This document shows, piece by piece, positions 27,140 to 35,867 of a stretch of DNA of 43,724 bases. The notes beneath the pieces are model-generated. The model was not told the DNA's origin, searched no databases, and worked only from the letters and a program-made list of their open reading frames with translations. Position 1 is the first letter of the stretch. Every line of letters starts with the position of its first letter. Made by a program: the position numbers and the translations under genes. Source of the DNA: Sulfurospirillaceae bacterium (GTDB lineage Bacteria; Campylobacterota; Campylobacteria; Campylobacterales; Sulfurospirillaceae); the NCBI GenBank assembly GCA_028692875.1, contig JAQUWL010000018.1, forward strand, positions 1-43,724, given 5' to 3'.

Positions 27140-28022
27140 TGTTGCTTACAAACATAGCATCAAGTATGGTGTCTATAAATTCATCAGCACTAAAAGGAAT
27201 AAGGTCATCTCGTCCCTCTCCAACGCCTACATATAGTATCGGTAGTTTTAGTTCTCGTGCGATACCAAAAAGAGAACCACCCTTTGCTGTGCCGTCCAAT
27301 TTTGTAATAATAAGTGCATCAATACCAACAATCTCATTAAAGGCTTTAGCCTGATTTACGCAGGAGTTTCCCTGAGTTCCATCAAGCACTAAAATTTTTC
27401 TATGAGGTGCTCCCTCGTAAGCTTTGTTGCAAATACGAGCAATTTTCTTAAGCTCGTTGGACAGATTGGCGTGGTTGTGAAGGCGACCAGCGGTATCGAT
27501 AATTACATGGTCGATTTTTTTTGCTATCGCAGAACAGATGGTATCGTATGCAACTGCCGAAGGGTCATGTCCTTGTTGCGTGTAGACAATGGGAACATCT
27601 ATCTTTTCTGACCATATTTTTAACTGCTCTATCGCAGCTGCTCTAAATGTATCAGATGCACCCAGCATAACGCTTTTTCCATCTTTTTTATAGTTGTTTG
27701 CTAGTTTGGCGATAGTTGTTGTTTTGCCAGCACCATTTACGCCAATAATAAGCTCCACAAAAGGAGGTTTTATCGCTTCTGCTTTGGTTGCGTTATTGTC
27801 GTATGCAAAATAGGACTTTAAAACTCTTTTAACGTCCTCTCTGCCAACACTTTTTTGTGGCGGAAGATAGTATATAATCTCCTCAATCGTATCATAAGGC
27901 ACGTCTGATTCAAGCAAAACCTCTTCTAGTATCTGCTTGTCTATCTTTTGTACTTTTTCCGGCAATGTTTCTTTGATGGCACCTAATGTCTTTTCTAAAC
28001 CCTTTTTGATAAATCCAAGCAT
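27132..28022 (-). CDS. ftsY: Signal recognition particle receptor FtsY
   Basis: A 296-residue FtsY with NG domain only (short N-terminus, no long acidic A domain). G motifs: GVNGAGKTTTIAKLA, the insertion-box DTFRAAAIEQL, DTAGR, and TKLDGTAKGG. It docks SRP-ribosome complexes at the membrane. It lies between a TlpA-like lipoprotein gene (9 bp gap) and radA (8-bp overlap). Confidence 0.96.
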   Translation of the reverse strand: MLGFIKKGLEKTLGAIKETLPEKVQKIDKQILEEVLLESDVPYDTIEEIIYYLPPQKSVGREDVKRVLKSYFAYDNNATKAEAIKPPFVELIIGVNGAGKTTTIAKLANNYKKDGKSVMLGASDTFRAAAIEQLKIWSEKIDVPIVYTQQGHDPSAVAYDTICSAIAKKIDHVIIDTAGRLHNHANLSNELKKIARICNKAYEGAPHRKILVLDGTQGNSCVNQAKAFNEIVGIDALIITKLDGTAKGGSLFGIARELKLPILYVGVGEGRDDLIPFSADEFIDTILDAMFVSNNG

Positions 28023-28031
28023 CGACTCTCT

Positions 28032-28592
28032 TTATAAAATTTTATTGATATCTGAATCTATCATCTCTTCTGGAACGACACCAACGTAGTGTGTGGAGTA
28101 TTTTCCGTTTTTATCATAAAGCATCATTAAAGGGATGTTATTAACACCTCCAACACCATCAGCAAGCTTGAAGTTGCCAGCACCATTTGTGACAGTGTAG
28201 TTTATATTATTATATTTCATGAAGCTAATTATTTCCTCGTTTGGCTTACCATCTTCTAGCAAAACGCTAATGATTTTAAATTTATCTTTGTATTTTTCTT
28301 GCAAGTTGTTAAGATGAGGTATCTCTGCCTTGCATGGCGGGCACCATGTGGCAAAAAAGTTAACGAGTACAACCTTGTTTTCTGAATCTGAAAATTTAAA
28401 ACCCTTATCTACAGGCGTTGCTATAATTTGTTTGCCATTGACATCGTTGAGTGTAATTGGTTTGGAGATTTCGTTTTTCGAGATTGGAGCTTGACTTGAA
28501 GTTGCCTCCTCCTCTTTTTTGTTTTTTTTGTCTGAACAGCCGGCAAAAAGTAACGCTAAAGTAGTAGCTAAGGTCGTAATATAAAGTTTCAT
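28032..28592 (-). CDS. TlpA-family thiol:disulfide lipoprotein
   Basis: A 186-residue lipoprotein: signal MKLYITTLATTLALLFAGC with lipobox FAGC (Cys19), a short Lys/Glu linker, then a thioredoxin fold with NFFATWCPPCKAEIPHL (active CPPC) and the cis-Pro region NNIPLMMLYDKNGK. It is likely a periplasmic disulfide reductase, perhaps in cytochrome c maturation or general redox. First gene of the tlpA-ftsY-radA operon, divergent from the cyclo-ligase with only 23 bp between annotated starts. Confidence 0.9.
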   Translation of the reverse strand: MKLYITTLATTLALLFAGCSDKKNKKEEEATSSQAPISKNEISKPITLNDVNGKQIIATPVDKGFKFSDSENKVVLVNFFATWCPPCKAEIPHLNNLQEKYKDKFKIISVLLEDGKPNEEIISFMKYNNINYTVTNGAGNFKLADGVGGVNNIPLMMLYDKNGKYSTHYVGVVPEEMIDSDINKIL

Positions 28593-28615
28593 AATGATGT
28601 AGTCCTTTTAGGGTA

Positions 28616-29326
28616 ATGATATTTTATAAGGTGTATGATTGTAATCAAAAATGGCTTAAAGTGAAAGCAGTGAAAAAAATTATATTTGAAAATAAGTCTG
28701 AGTTTCGGAATTTTTGTAAGCAAAAACTTTTGAAAAAAACCAACTCATATCAAAAAGATAAGGCTACATGTAAAGAGCTATTGAATCTTCTAAAAAAGAG
28801 AAAACCTCATTCTATTTTGGCATATATTCCCTTAGCATGTGAGGTTAGTATTGTGCCTATTTTAAATGCAATGAGAAGGAAGTCTAGAGTTTATGTTCCG
28901 TTTATGGAATGTGTCAGCTTCAAAATGGTACCATTTAGACTGCCCTTGCATACAAAAGAATTTGGCATTCGTGAGCCGAATAACTCTTTTACATGTAAGA
29001 AAAAAATTGACTTAGCAATTGTGCCTGTCCTTGGGGTGGACGGGGCATTTAAACGCATAGGCTTCGGAAAAGGTATGTACGATAGATTTTTTGAGTCTTT
29101 GCGTTATAGACCTGAGATATTGTTTGTTCAGCGACAAGAGTGTTTTACAAAAGAGATTTTGTCGCAAGAGCATGATATAGAAGCAGATATTTATTTAACC
29201 CCACACAAAACTATAATAAAAAGAGGGAAATATGGTAGTAGAATCAGCAATAGTTGGAGCAACTGCGGTGGTAAGCGTCGCCGTAGGATTTTTTGTAGCA
29301 AAAAAAATGGAATCAGCAAACTATGA
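28616..29326 (+). CDS. 5-formyltetrahydrofolate cyclo-ligase
   Basis: The core shows ILAYIPLACEVS, PFRLPLHTKEFGIREP and the family signature GFGKGMYDRFF. The enzyme converts 5-formyl-THF to methenyl-THF. The start is uncertain: the ATG at 28616 has a poorly spaced AGGG, and GTG codons at 28661 or 28670 would fit the family length (about 190-210) and leave room for a promoter opposite tlpA. The frame runs 95 bp into rny and ends in a basic tail (GGKRRRRIF) that is simply rny read in another frame, so the native end may have been nearer 29230. Two TACATGTA words occur inside. Confidence 0.85.
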   Translation: MIFYKVYDCNQKWLKVKAVKKIIFENKSEFRNFCKQKLLKKTNSYQKDKATCKELLNLLKKRKPHSILAYIPLACEVSIVPILNAMRRKSRVYVPFMECVSFKMVPFRLPLHTKEFGIREPNNSFTCKKKIDLAIVPVLGVDGAFKRIGFGKGMYDRFFESLRYRPEILFVQRQECFTKEILSQEHDIEADIYLTPHKTIIKRGKYGSRISNSWSNCGGKRRRRIFCSKKNGISKL

Positions 29327-30788
29327 AGTACATGTAGCTCAAGCTAGAGCTAAAGCAAAGGCGATAGAACATGAGGCGGAGTTGATTTTAAGCAATAGCA
29401 ATATAAAAGTAAAAGAAGCAGAACTAGAGGCAAGAAGACGCTATGAAGATAAGGCTATTTCGTTAAAAAAAGAGCACTCTGACAAGATGGGTGAGCTTGA
29501 GAAAAAAGAGCGAAGCTACAAAGAAGAGTTCAAGAAAATCACAAAAGAGAGAGAAGATATTCAAGCCCTTCAAGAAGAGACCGCTCTTCTTTTTGATGAG
29601 GGTACTCAGTTAAAAGCTGAGTATGAGGTAAAGGTCAAAGAGGCACTCTCCGTTCTTGAGAGATCAGCTGGATTAACGCAAGATGAAGCAAAAGATTTGG
29701 TTTTGAAAAAGGTTGAAGAGCAATCTCGTGCAGATATAGCACATATTGTAAGAAAGAGCGAAGAAGAGGCAAAACAAGATATAAAGCGTAAGGTAAACTA
29801 TATCTTAGCTCAAGCAACGACACGTTTTGCGGGCGAGTTTGCGGCTGAGCGTTTGATAAATGTAGTAAACATTAAAGATGATGAGCTAAAGGGTCGCATT
29901 ATCGGCAAAGAGGGAAGAAATATTAAAACTCTCGAGATGCTTTTGGGTGTTGATATCATTATTGATGATACGCCAAATGCTATTATTTTAAGTAGTTTCA
30001 ACCTTTATAGAAGAGCTATTGCAACAAAAGTTATAGAGCTTTTGGTGCAAGATGGCAGGATTCAGCCAGCACGTATCGAGGGGATTTATGAGAAGGTAAA
30101 AGATGAGTTTGACCAAGGCTTAATAGAAGAGGGCGAAAATATTATTATTGATTTGGGTATAACCAAAGTTCATCCAGAGATTGTTAAGCTTATTGGTCGT
30201 TTGAAATTTAGAGCAAGCTATGGTCAAAATGCATTGGGACACTCACTAGAAGTTGCACATTTAGCGGGTATTATTGCAGCTGAGACTGGTGGCGATGTGC
30301 TTTTGGCAAGACGAGCAGGAATACTTCACGATATCGGCAAAGCCTTAACTCATGAGACAGCAGGTAGCCATGTTGATTTGGGTGCGGATATTTGCAGAAG
30401 ATATAAAGAGCATCCAGTTGTTATTAATGCTATTTTTGCACATCATGGACACGAAGAGCCAACTTCAGTTGAGTCCGCTGCCGTTTGTGCGGCCGATACG
30501 CTCTCGGCTGCTCGACCAGGGGCAAGAAGAGAGGTTCTTGAGAGTTTCTTGAAGCGTGTTCAAGAGATTGAAGATATTGCTAAAAGCAAGAATGGTATAA
30601 AACAAGCTTACGCTATCAATGCAGGACGTGAAATACGAGTTATCGCCAATGCAAAATTGGTCAATGACGATGAGGCGGTATTGCTCTCTAAGGAGATTGC
30701 TAAAGAGATTGAAGACAAAGTTCAATATCCTGGCGAAATCAAAGTCAATGTTATTCGAGAGATGCGTGCAGTTGATTTTGCACGATAA
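29232..30788 (+). CDS. rny: Ribonuclease Y
   Basis: A 518-residue RNase Y: N-terminal membrane anchor (about 5-24), long coiled coil (25-200), KH domain with GRIIGKEGRNIKTLE (about 220-235), and HD domain with the ILHDIGKAL metal motif and FAHHGHEE. It starts mRNA decay at the membrane. The ATG follows AGAGGGAAAT. It overlaps the cyclo-ligase frame by 95 bp. A TACATGTA word encodes Val-His-Val in the coiled coil (29329-29336). Confidence 0.96.
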   Translation: MVVESAIVGATAVVSVAVGFFVAKKMESANYEVHVAQARAKAKAIEHEAELILSNSNIKVKEAELEARRRYEDKAISLKKEHSDKMGELEKKERSYKEEFKKITKEREDIQALQEETALLFDEGTQLKAEYEVKVKEALSVLERSAGLTQDEAKDLVLKKVEEQSRADIAHIVRKSEEEAKQDIKRKVNYILAQATTRFAGEFAAERLINVVNIKDDELKGRIIGKEGRNIKTLEMLLGVDIIIDDTPNAIILSSFNLYRRAIATKVIELLVQDGRIQPARIEGIYEKVKDEFDQGLIEEGENIIIDLGITKVHPEIVKLIGRLKFRASYGQNALGHSLEVAHLAGIIAAETGGDVLLARRAGILHDIGKALTHETAGSHVDLGADICRRYKEHPVVINAIFAHHGHEEPTSVESAAVCAADTLSAARPGARREVLESFLKRVQEIEDIAKSKNGIKQAYAINAGREIRVIANAKLVNDDEAVLLSKEIAKEIEDKVQYPGEIKVNVIREMRAVDFAR

Positions 30789-30803
30789 ATTTGTTTATAT
30801 TTG

Positions 30804-30828
30804 GGCGTGAAGATATGCTTTTTACGCC
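30804..30828 (+). terminator. Hairpin between rny and the ABC exporter
   Basis: Arms GGCGTGAA (30804-30811) and TTTACGCC (30821-30828), one G-T pair, 9-nt loop, followed by TTCTAC. The poor T-tract suggests partial termination. Confidence 0.5.
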
Positions 30829-30847
30829 TTCTACATTTGGTATATAA

Positions 30848-32647
30848 ATGCATACACTATACACTTTTTCAGTTCTTTTGAGTCAAGCAAGACTTTATAA
30901 AAAAGAGTTAATCTTAGCCAACACTCTAGCCATACTTGCGGTAATAGTAAGTATACCAACGCCACTTTTGATGCCTATTTTGGTTGATGAGGTTTTGTTA
31001 AATAAGCCAGGTTTTGTTGTTAGTATGGTCGATGCTTTTATAAGCGGTAGAAATGAGCCTTATGTTTATGTTTTAGTAATGCTTTTTTTGGCTTTATTGA
31101 CACGTGGACTTTTTTATATTTTTAGCTACTATCAGACCAAGTTTTTTACCATTGTTTCTAAAAATATAGCTTATAAATTGCGAAAAGATGCACTAAATCA
31201 TTTAAGCAAAGTTTCTACAAATGCGTTTGAGTTGATGGGAAGCGGAAAAATATCTTCTTTATTGGTGGTTGATATTGATACGATTGACAATTTTTTAGGT
31301 AGTTTTATTAGTCGTTTTATCGTGTCAGTTTTAACAATGCTCGGCGTGGGCGCAGTTTTATTATGGATACATGCAGGATTGGCTGTTTTTATACTTTTGG
31401 TAAATCCGATAGTTGTAGTTTTTACAACAAAGCTTGCCAAAAGAGTTTCGGTATTAAAAAAAGAGCAAAATAGTGCTTTTGAGATTTTTCAAGATACTCT
31501 TAGCGAAACATTGGATTTGTTTGTGCAGGTACGCTCGCTCAATAAGGAGAAGAGCTTTTTTTCAAAAACAATAAACAATGCCAAAAACATAAAAGATACT
31601 TCGATAGCGTTTGGCTATAAGAGTGAAGGGGCGAGTAAGCTCTCTTTTTTGGTATTTTTATCAGGATTTGAGATTTTCAGGGGTGCTAGTATTTTAGTGG
31701 TGGCATATTCTGATTTGACTATCGGACTTATGCTTGCAATTTTTGGCTATTTGTGGGTTATGATGACGCCCATACAGGATATCTTAAATATCCAATATGC
31801 CTATCACAACGCCCAAAAAGCACTTGAGCGCATAAACGGTATTTTTGCACTTAAACTTGAAGATGGCTATGCTCACGCTAAAAATCCATTTGAAAACACC
31901 TCAACCAATGCAATAGAAGTTCGTCATCTAAGTTTTGGATATGAAACCGACAAGAGCGTTTTAAATGATATTAGCTTGAGTATTCCAAAAGGGAAAAAAG
32001 TGGCTATTGTTGGTGCGAGCGGAAGCGGTAAAACAACTTTAGCACACTTGCTTGTTGGTCTTTATCCTATGGATTGCGGGGATATTTTGTTTGATAATGT
32101 TTCCATCAAAGAGATAGGGTTGGATGTGGTTCGTGAAAATGTTTTCTTAGTTTTGCAAAATCCCCAGCTTTTCAATACCACTATCGCACAAAATCTTATG
32201 ATAGATAAGCAGACAGATAAACAGTTGGTGGAAAATGCACTAAAGATAGCACAACTTGAGACGTTTGTGTCAGAGCTTAAAGATGGTATTGGTGCAAAAA
32301 TAGGCAAAAACGGCATCAGACTTTCAGGTGGACAGAGGCAAAGACTATCTATCGCAAGAATGGTTTTGCAAAATCCAAATATCGTTATCCTAGATGAGTC
32401 TACTTCGGCACTTGATGTTCATACAGAGTCACGTCTTTTTGATGCACTTGAGAGGTATTTGGATGATAAAACGACGGTTATTATCGCACATCGTTTGAGC
32501 ACCATACGAAAAGCAGACTATATTTATGTTTTAGATAAAGGTTTGGTTGTGGAGCAGGGTACGCACGAGGAGCTTATAAAAAGTGAGGGTGTATTTTTTG
32601 GGTATGTCTCAAAAAATAGCGAAAAATTATTAAAGGATATACTATGA
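30848..32647 (+). CDS. ABC exporter (fused membrane and ATPase domains)
   Basis: A 599-residue half-transporter: six-span ABC exporter membrane domain (residues about 20-320) and C-terminal ATPase with Walker A GASGSGKT (389-396), signature RLSGGQRQRLS, Walker B IVILDESTSALD and the switch His in IIAHRLST. It probably acts as a homodimer, exporting lipid, peptide or drug (MsbA/lipid A exporter-like). The substrate is not shown. It is coupled to the SYLF gene by a 4-bp overlap. Confidence 0.9.
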   Translation: MHTLYTFSVLLSQARLYKKELILANTLAILAVIVSIPTPLLMPILVDEVLLNKPGFVVSMVDAFISGRNEPYVYVLVMLFLALLTRGLFYIFSYYQTKFFTIVSKNIAYKLRKDALNHLSKVSTNAFELMGSGKISSLLVVDIDTIDNFLGSFISRFIVSVLTMLGVGAVLLWIHAGLAVFILLVNPIVVVFTTKLAKRVSVLKKEQNSAFEIFQDTLSETLDLFVQVRSLNKEKSFFSKTINNAKNIKDTSIAFGYKSEGASKLSFLVFLSGFEIFRGASILVVAYSDLTIGLMLAIFGYLWVMMTPIQDILNIQYAYHNAQKALERINGIFALKLEDGYAHAKNPFENTSTNAIEVRHLSFGYETDKSVLNDISLSIPKGKKVAIVGASGSGKTTLAHLLVGLYPMDCGDILFDNVSIKEIGLDVVRENVFLVLQNPQLFNTTIAQNLMIDKQTDKQLVENALKIAQLETFVSELKDGIGAKIGKNGIRLSGGQRQRLSIARMVLQNPNIVILDESTSALDVHTESRLFDALERYLDDKTTVIIAHRLSTIRKADYIYVLDKGLVVEQGTHEELIKSEGVFFGYVSKNSEKLLKDIL

Positions 32648-33306
32648 AAAAAATATTATCAATTTTGGCAATATCGTTATGGTTTTCAACTTCGGCTTTT
32701 GCAACAGCAGAGGAAAAGCTTTTTGACTCAGCAAACTCTTTGCGAAACATCTTGCGAGATACAAAAGGCATAACCCCAAAAATCATCAACTCCGCTCATG
32801 CCATAGCCATCTTCCCAAGTTCAATCAGGCTAGGTTTTTACGTGGGTGGAAAGACAGGCAAAGGCGTTATGGTTGCAAGAAGAGGTGATGGCACGTGGAG
32901 CAATCCGTTTTTTGTTGTAATGGGTGGCGGAAGTTTTGGATTTCAATTTGGAGTTGAGGTAAATGATACGCTGTTGATTTTTAAAAATAAAGAGATTATT
33001 CAAAAGATTGCACAAGGCAAAATAACTTTAGGTGCAGATGCGTCAATTACGGCAGTGACGTTTGACAAATCAAAAAATGCTACCGCCGAAGCAACCTTTG
33101 GTCCGCAAGTGTTGGTTTATGAACATGGAAAAGGGCTTTATGCTGGCGTTTCACTGGAAGGCTCTATGATAAGTTGCGATGAAGAGCTTAACGCTGAGCT
33201 TTATGGATCTGTTGTGACACCAGAGAAGATTATATCTTCGCAGCCACTTAGCTCATCTTATGCGATTGGCGAATTTTTGCACGCATTAGAAGTTTTGGAA
33301 AAATAA
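32644..33306 (+). CDS. SYLF (Ysc84) domain protein, exported
   Basis: A 220-residue protein with signal peptide (MKKILSILAISLWFSTSAFA) and the SYLF/Ysc84 fold: AIAIFPSSIRLGFYVGGKTGKGVMVAR, FFVVMGGGSFGFQFGVE and GKGLYAGVSLEGS. SYLF proteins bind lipids; the bacterial role is unclear. The operon with an ABC exporter and a DedA protein suggests envelope lipid handling (inference). Confidence 0.88.
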   Translation: MKKILSILAISLWFSTSAFATAEEKLFDSANSLRNILRDTKGITPKIINSAHAIAIFPSSIRLGFYVGGKTGKGVMVARRGDGTWSNPFFVVMGGGSFGFQFGVEVNDTLLIFKNKEIIQKIAQGKITLGADASITAVTFDKSKNATAEATFGPQVLVYEHGKGLYAGVSLEGSMISCDEELNAELYGSVVTPEKIISSQPLSSSYAIGEFLHALEVLEK

Positions 33307-33315
33307 GGAAAAGCA

Positions 33316-33906
33316 TTGGAAGATATTTTAAGTTCGTTATCTACGTATGGATATATTGTTTTATTTTTATACTCTATTGGTGGAGGGATGGTAGCGTTGA
33401 TAGCTGCTGGAGTTCTTTCTTACACTGGGAAAATGGATTTAACAACTTGCTTGGTTGTGGCAACTGTTGCAAATACTTTGGGGGATTCTCTGCTTTTTTA
33501 TATGGGCAGATATAACAAATCTGTTATGATGCCATATCTTAAAAAACATCGCCGAAAAGTAGCTTTAGCACATCTTTTGCTTAAAAAATATGGCGACAAA
33601 ATCATCTTTATTAAGAAATTTATATATGGCGCAAAAACACTGATACCCGTTGTAGCCGGCTTAACTAAGTATAATATCGTAAAATTTAATATCATAAATG
33701 CCATATCTGCCGCATTGTGGGCACTCATCATAGGCGGAGGTAGCTATATGGCGGGCGAATTTTTAATAGAGCTAACAAAGTCCATATCTTCAAAACCATG
33801 GATTGCCCCTTTGACGCTTTTTAGTGTAGTTGGGCTTTTATGGTGGTATATGAGTTATGCAACTAAGTCTAAAAAATCAAATCGCAAAAATACCTTAGAA
33901 GAGTAG
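33316..33906 (+). CDS. DedA-family membrane protein
   Basis: A 196-residue protein with about five hydrophobic segments and the DedA/SNARE-associated (VTT) core: NTLGDSLLFYMGRY, KYGDKIIFIKKFIYGAKTLIPVVAGL (the F-x-R/K...G motif) and a Gly-rich C-terminal span. Family members flip undecaprenyl phosphate or phospholipids. A TTG start at 33316, preceded by AAGGAAAA, was used; no better ATG lies near. Confidence 0.85.
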   Translation: MEDILSSLSTYGYIVLFLYSIGGGMVALIAAGVLSYTGKMDLTTCLVVATVANTLGDSLLFYMGRYNKSVMMPYLKKHRRKVALAHLLLKKYGDKIIFIKKFIYGAKTLIPVVAGLTKYNIVKFNIINAISAALWALIIGGGSYMAGEFLIELTKSISSKPWIAPLTLFSVVGLLWWYMSYATKSKKSNRKNTLEE

Positions 33907-33914
33907 ATTGCTGA

Positions 33915-33937
33915 GTTTGAGCATTTTTTGCTCAAAC
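33915..33937 (+). terminator. Hairpin after the DedA gene
   Basis: A perfect 9-bp stem GTTTGAGCA (33915-33923) and TGCTCAAAC (33929-33937) with a T5 loop, 9 bp after the stop. No T-run follows. It ends the rny-ABC-SYLF-DedA transcription run before the repressor promoter. Confidence 0.55.
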
Positions 33938-34025
33938 CTATCCATCATAACATCGTAAATTCTCAAAGAAATGTTTATTTTTTCTATAACATTTTGCATT
34001 TTATCCCCTTTTATTTCAAATTAAA

Positions 34026-34088
34026 TTGACATATTGTAATAAAATGGTAGAATACATTATAATTTTATTTCATTTTGCAATAAAAAGG
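34026..34088 (+). promoter_or_regulatory. Promoter and probable operators of the S24 repressor gene
   Basis: A full -35 TTGACA (34026-34031), 16-bp spacer and -10 TAGAAT (34048-34053). Two direct repeats of TTGYAATAAAAWGG occur at 34034-34047, exactly filling the spacer, and at 34075-34088, ending 7 bp before the ATG (12 of 14 bases shared). The arrangement is what autorepression would need. Confidence 0.6.
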
Positions 34089-34095
34089 ATTTTTT

Positions 34096-34755
34096 ATGCC
34101 AAATATATTTGATATTTTGGGAAAGATTAAAGATATCTTATCTCAAGAGGTGGGCGAGAGAAAAGTTTTTGACAAGGATGTAGCAGAGGCTTTGTCGATT
34201 AACCAAATCAGCCTTGCAACAATGAAAACACGCAATAAAATTCCATACAAAGAGGTTTTGGAATTTTGTGCTAAACGCAAGATATCTATAAATTGGCTTT
34301 TGTTTGATCAGTTTGCCGAGAGTGTTTTGAGTGAAACAGAAAAATATTCTAAAATACACTATTTTAAAGATATTTATGCTTCCGCTGGTGGTGGAGGGTT
34401 GAGTGAAGATGAGGGCTTTGAATCAATACTGTTGGATGAGAAGATAATTCAAAAGATTGGTGGAAATACTCAAGTTAAGCATATTCAAGCCATCAATGTT
34501 ATGGGTGATTCTATGGAGCCAACGCTCAATAGTGGGGATGTTGTGTTTATAAATAGAGAGCTAATAAATCCAAGCAAAGGTGGTATTTATGTTGTTTCAA
34601 CGCCAGCCGGACTTTTTATAAAACGTCTTCAACTACGCTCGGATGGAACCGTTGCACTTGTTTCAGACAATGAATCTTATAGTGATGAGATAGTTTTAGC
34701 TTCAAATGTTGATGTTTTGGGCAAGGTTGTCGGAAAGCTATCTTCAAGTATTTAG
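34096..34755 (+). CDS. LexA/CI-like repressor with S24 self-cleavage domain
   Basis: A 219-residue regulator: N-terminal CI-type HTH (about 5-70; KDVAEALSINQISLATMKTRNKIPY), then an S24 peptidase-like domain. Ser139 in GDSMEP and Lys176 in FIKRL form the dyad with the 37-residue spacing of LexA (Ser119/Lys156). An Ala97-Gly98 bond in ASAGGGG is a good cleavage site. Such proteins are inactivated by RecA filaments or by stress. Its own promoter has repeat operators, and no phage genes are adjacent, so it looks like a chromosomal regulator. Targets are unknown. Confidence 0.88.
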   Translation: MPNIFDILGKIKDILSQEVGERKVFDKDVAEALSINQISLATMKTRNKIPYKEVLEFCAKRKISINWLLFDQFAESVLSETEKYSKIHYFKDIYASAGGGGLSEDEGFESILLDEKIIQKIGGNTQVKHIQAINVMGDSMEPTLNSGDVVFINRELINPSKGGIYVVSTPAGLFIKRLQLRSDGTVALVSDNESYSDEIVLASNVDVLGKVVGKLSSSI

Positions 34756-34758
34756 GCT

Positions 34759-34789
34759 CTACATGTGAGGATTTTACTCTCACATGTAG
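34759..34789. terminator. Bidirectional hairpin built from ACATGT words
   Basis: A perfect 11-bp inverted repeat, CTACATGTGAG (34759-34769) and CTCACATGTAG (34779-34789), 9-nt loop, between the convergent repressor gene and cyclophilin gene. Both arms contain ACATGT, close to the genome-wide TACATGTA word. Confidence 0.65.
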
Positions 34790-34795
34790 GAAGTT

Positions 34796-35296
34796 TTATA
34801 GAGACTCTTTGATGGTAATGCTTAAAATCTTGTCGTTTTGCTTGATGCTATCAAGAACTTTGAAGCTCTCTTCGTCTTTTGGCTCAATGCCACCAAAAAC
34901 GGTATGGACTTTATCCAAATGTGGAAAGCTTGCAAAACAGATAAAAAACTGACTTCCGCCTGTATTTGGACCAGCGTGCGCCATAGATAGTCTTCCTCTT
35001 TCGTGTTTGCTGCTATTTTTTTTGCATTCACACTCTATTGCCCAGTCTGGACCACCCGTTCCTGTGCCATTAGGGCATCCGCCTTGAGCCATAAAACCTG
35101 CGATTACACGATGAAAAGTCAGACCATTATAAAAGCCATCATTTGCAAGTGTAGCAAAGTTTGCAACGGTATTTGGTGTCTCTTGAGGATAAAGTTTTAA
35201 GGTCATATCGCCTTTTTCGGTAGAGATGATAGCGTATTGAAATTTTGCTAACTCTTCGGGTGTATAGTCATATTTTTTGAGTTTTTTTCCAAACAT
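34796..35296 (-). CDS. Peptidyl-prolyl cis-trans isomerase (cyclophilin)
   Basis: A 166-residue cytoplasmic cyclophilin without signal peptide. Active-site segments FHRVIAGFMAQGG, GRLSMAHAGPNTGGSQFFICF and LDKVHTVFGGI are intact. It speeds prolyl isomerisation in folding. It has its own promoter (TATAAT, minus strand, 35329-35334). Convergent with the repressor gene across the ACATGT hairpin. Confidence 0.93.
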   Translation of the reverse strand: MFGKKLKKYDYTPEELAKFQYAIISTEKGDMTLKLYPQETPNTVANFATLANDGFYNGLTFHRVIAGFMAQGGCPNGTGTGGPDWAIECECKKNSSKHERGRLSMAHAGPNTGGSQFFICFASFPHLDKVHTVFGGIEPKDEESFKVLDSIKQNDKILSITIKESL

Positions 35297-35328
35297 TTGG
35301 TTTGTTCCTTGTGTAAAAATAAAGGTGG

Positions 35329-35334
35329 ATTATA
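35329..35334 (-). promoter_or_regulatory. -10 element of the cyclophilin gene
   Basis: TATAAT on the minus strand 33 bp before the ATG. The 11-base stretch TATAATCCACC is the same as at the rpsF promoter (12172-12182). Confidence 0.5.
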
Positions 35335-35371
35335 GCAGATAAAAAATAAACAAAAAGAGTGAAGTTTTAAA

Positions 35372-35776
35372 CTAGGCTTTTGAGTTAAGCCATGCAAAAA
35401 TCTTTTTATCCTCCTCTTTGATATGGTTGATTATCCATTGTTGAACAAAGTACGCCAACTCTCTTTCGATTTCGCCGATTTTCATTGTTGGAATTTTTTT
35501 GATAAGAAGACTTAGTTGAGATACGATATGTGTATGAATTTTGCGATGTTCTTCTAGTTTTGGATATTTGATAGATGTCATATATTGCTCTTCGTCGCTA
35601 AAATGTGTTCCTGTGTATTGGCTGAGCAGAAGGATAGTTTTTTTAATTTTATCAAGTTTTTTACTAGGCTCAACGACCGAAAAAGTACTGTTTGCTGTGG
35701 TAAAAAGTTTTTTATGCTGTGTATCTATAGCTTCGTTGCCAGTGGAGTATTCCACCTTCCATTTAAAGTCTTTCAA
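35372..35776 (-). CDS. Bacteriohemerythrin
   Basis: A 134-residue single-domain hemerythrin. All seven di-iron ligands can be placed: His21, His58, Glu62, His77, His81, His118 and Asp123. It binds oxygen for sensing, storage or delivery, which is common in microaerophilic Campylobacterota. It has two overlapping TATAAT-like boxes upstream on the minus strand (about 35808-35820) and is divergent from metH. Confidence 0.93.
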   Translation of the reverse strand: MKDFKWKVEYSTGNEAIDTQHKKLFTTANSTFSVVEPSKKLDKIKKTILLLSQYTGTHFSDEEQYMTSIKYPKLEEHRKIHTHIVSQLSLLIKKIPTMKIGEIERELAYFVQQWIINHIKEEDKKIFAWLNSKA

Positions 35777-35807
35777 TGGCTTTCCTTTGGCTTAAAAACA
35801 TCCCTTT

Positions 35808-35840
35808 ATTATACCATTATAAGAGTTTTGATACTATAAC
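35808..35840. promoter_or_regulatory. Divergent promoters of bacteriohemerythrin and metH
   Basis: TATAAT on the minus strand (35808-35813) faces the hemerythrin gene, with a second TATAAT just upstream of it. A plus-strand TATAAC (35835-35840) lies 27 bp before the metH GTG. The whole intergenic region is 91 bp. Confidence 0.45.
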
Positions 35841-35867
35841 AGATGTATCAATTTTCAGGAAAACTAA

